From Burkholderia sp. MS389 (lineage in GTDB: Bacteria > Pseudomonadota > Gammaproteobacteria > Burkholderiales > Burkholderiaceae), in the NCBI RefSeq assembly GCF_016899425.1, contig NZ_CP045994.1:1426001-1490000 (forward strand): 64,000 nt of DNA. The letters run 5' to 3'. Below the pieces are notes generated by a model. It was not told the DNA's origin. It saw nothing but the letters and a program-made list of their open reading frames with translations, and made no database searches. Within the stretch, counting starts at the first letter, position 1. Every line of letters begins with the position of its first letter. The position numbers and the translations under genes were made by a program. This document shows positions 62,982 to 64,000 of the stretch, in pieces.

Positions 62982-63257
62982 GGTGGTGCGCCTCGTGATG
63001 GCCGAGCGGCACCGGAACGGCGCCGTCAGAGTCTTGAAAGCGTATCGGGTTTGCGTGAAGAAAAAAAGGGCGGGCGGCCCCGAACGGACATCCATTCGGG
63101 AATCGGATCGATTCCATTCCTTGGGTGTTCGCGCCGCGCGTTTGCGGCTTAAATGTGTCGGCCCGGATGATGACGATCCGGCGCCGACGCATTCCGGGCG
63201 CCTCCCGTTTTCACGGTCGAGGCGGGCCCCTTTTTCCGTTCACAGGACCCATCCGCC

Positions 63258-63944
63258 ATGAGCAACCCGAAACTTGAGGTACTGACGCCGCAGAACAGCC
63301 AGCTGATCTTCATCGATCAGCAGCCACAGATGGCGTTCGGCGTGCAGTCGATCGATCGCCAGACGCTGAAGAACAACGTCGTCGGGCTCGCGAAGGCCGC
63401 GAAGGTCTTCAACATCCCCACCACGATCACGACGGTCGAAAGCGAGAGCTTCTCGGGCCCCACCTATCCCGAACTGCTCGACGTGTTCCCGAACCAGAAG
63501 ACGCTCGAACGCACGTCGATGAATTCGTGGGACGACCAGAAGGTGCGCGACGCGCTCGCCGCGAACGGCCGCAAGAAGGTCGTCGTGTCGGGCCTGTGGA
63601 CCGAAGTCTGCAACACGACGTTCGCGTTGTGCGCGATGCTCGAAGGCGACTACGAGATCTACATGGTCGCCGACGCATCGGGCGGCACGTCGCAGGCCGC
63701 GCACGACTTCGCGATGCAGCGCATGGTGCAGGCCGGCGTCGTGCCGGTCACATGGCAGCAGGTTCTGCTCGAATGGCAGCGCGACTGGGCGCGCCGTGAC
63801 ACCTACGATGCCGTGGTTGCGATCGCCAAGGAGCATTCCGGCGCATACGGGATGGGCATCGACTACGCGTACACGATGGTCCACAAGGCGCAGCAGCGTA
63901 CCGCGACGCCGCACGAGTCGATTCCGGCCGTGCCGGCGAAGTAA
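63258..63944 (+). CDS. Isochorismatase-like cysteine hydrolase (YcaC family)
   Basis: A 228-residue cytoplasmic hydrolase. The likely catalytic set is D20 in LIFIDQQPQM, a Lys near residue 81 in FPNQKTLERTS, and C118 in GLWTEVCNTTFA preceded by the cis-peptide region VVVSGL. This follows YcaC-type members of the isochorismatase superfamily, whose physiological substrate is unknown. The start MSNPKLEVLTPQNSQ fits, although no strong ribosome-binding site is visible. It is divergent from the XapX gene and is followed by a large hairpin at the window edge. Confidence 0.87.
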   Translation: MSNPKLEVLTPQNSQLIFIDQQPQMAFGVQSIDRQTLKNNVVGLAKAAKVFNIPTTITTVESESFSGPTYPELLDVFPNQKTLERTSMNSWDDQKVRDALAANGRKKVVVSGLWTEVCNTTFALCAMLEGDYEIYMVADASGGTSQAAHDFAMQRMVQAGVVPVTWQQVLLEWQRDWARRDTYDAVVAIAKEHSGAYGMGIDYAYTMVHKAQQRTATPHESIPAVPAK

Positions 63945-63965
63945 CGGGCCGCCGGCCGCGATCGC

Positions 63966-63999
63966 CGCGATCGCCGCGACGGTTACTGCGGCGATCGCG
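63966..63999 (+). terminator. Perfect 12-bp stem after the hydrolase gene
   Basis: CGCGATCGCCGC pairs fully with GCGGCGATCGCG around a ten-base loop. The window ends one base later, so any T tract cannot be seen. Confidence 0.5.
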
Positions 64000-64000
64000 T

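Overview
The window is GC-rich chromosomal DNA that looks like a Burkholderia species, most likely of the Burkholderia cepacia complex. The protein types support this: an OmpC-type porin of the Burkholderia kind, paired LysR regulators, a MipA/OmpV barrel, and a cellulose operon of the BcsE/F/G type with a linked diguanylate cyclase. Genes are densely packed on both strands with very strong G/C preference at third codon positions. I saw no rRNA, tRNA, prophage or CRISPR array. The only mobile element found is one tnpB-only IS200/IS605-type insertion.

Layout. 1-4140 (minus): an envelope polysaccharide-type cluster with a GT2 synthase, a bactofilin-like beta-helix protein, a YaiO-type outer-membrane barrel and a membrane protein cut by the window edge. 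A 1.2 kb gene-free stretch separates it from wecB (UDP-GlcNAc 2-epimerase). 6991-9773: a two-subunit molybdenum hydroxylase of the isoquinoline 1-oxidoreductase type. 10103-14459: quinone oxidoreductase, PadR repressor, fadH-type 2,4-dienoyl-CoA reductase and an NTF2-like protein, with twin palindromic operators between padR and fadH. 14675-19708: a complete TonB receptor / ABC ATPase / binding protein / permease operon for a metal chelate. 19754-22853: an RstAB-like two-component system divergent from a MipA/OmpV protein. 23135-26405: an I78-type lipoprotein, a lytic transglycosylase fused to a VirB9-like domain, and a porin. The IS element sits just upstream of the porin start. 28155-34345: two LysR regulators with small oxidoreductase-type genes, then a CitMHS transporter with an AtuA pair.

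35650-41570 is an equivalent of the E. coli ynbABCD cluster with an added acyltransferase: a parallel phospholipid-making pathway (CDP-lipid synthase, CDP-alcohol transferase, hydrolase-methyltransferase fusion, PAP2-phosphatase fusion). Next comes a GAF-GGDEF diguanylate cyclase, divergent from bcsB-bcsZ-bcsC-bcsE-bcsF-bcsQ-bcsA-bcsG-bcsR. The cyclase can supply c-di-GMP to the PilZ domain of BcsA and the RxGD site of BcsE, and BcsG should add phosphoethanolamine taken from phospholipid to cellulose. The neighbouring ynb-like lipid genes are therefore an interesting but unproven partner. The right end carries two lipoprotein genes (the first behind a promoter holding a perfect palindrome), pirin, OsmC, a Na+/H+ antiporter, a XapX protein and an isochorismatase-like hydrolase.

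The most interesting points are the ynb-like lipid cluster beside cellulose synthesis, the IS insertion between porin promoter and ribosome-binding site, the TnpB lacking the usual RuvC-II glutamate, the VirB1-VirB9 fusion, and bcsR placed last in its operon.
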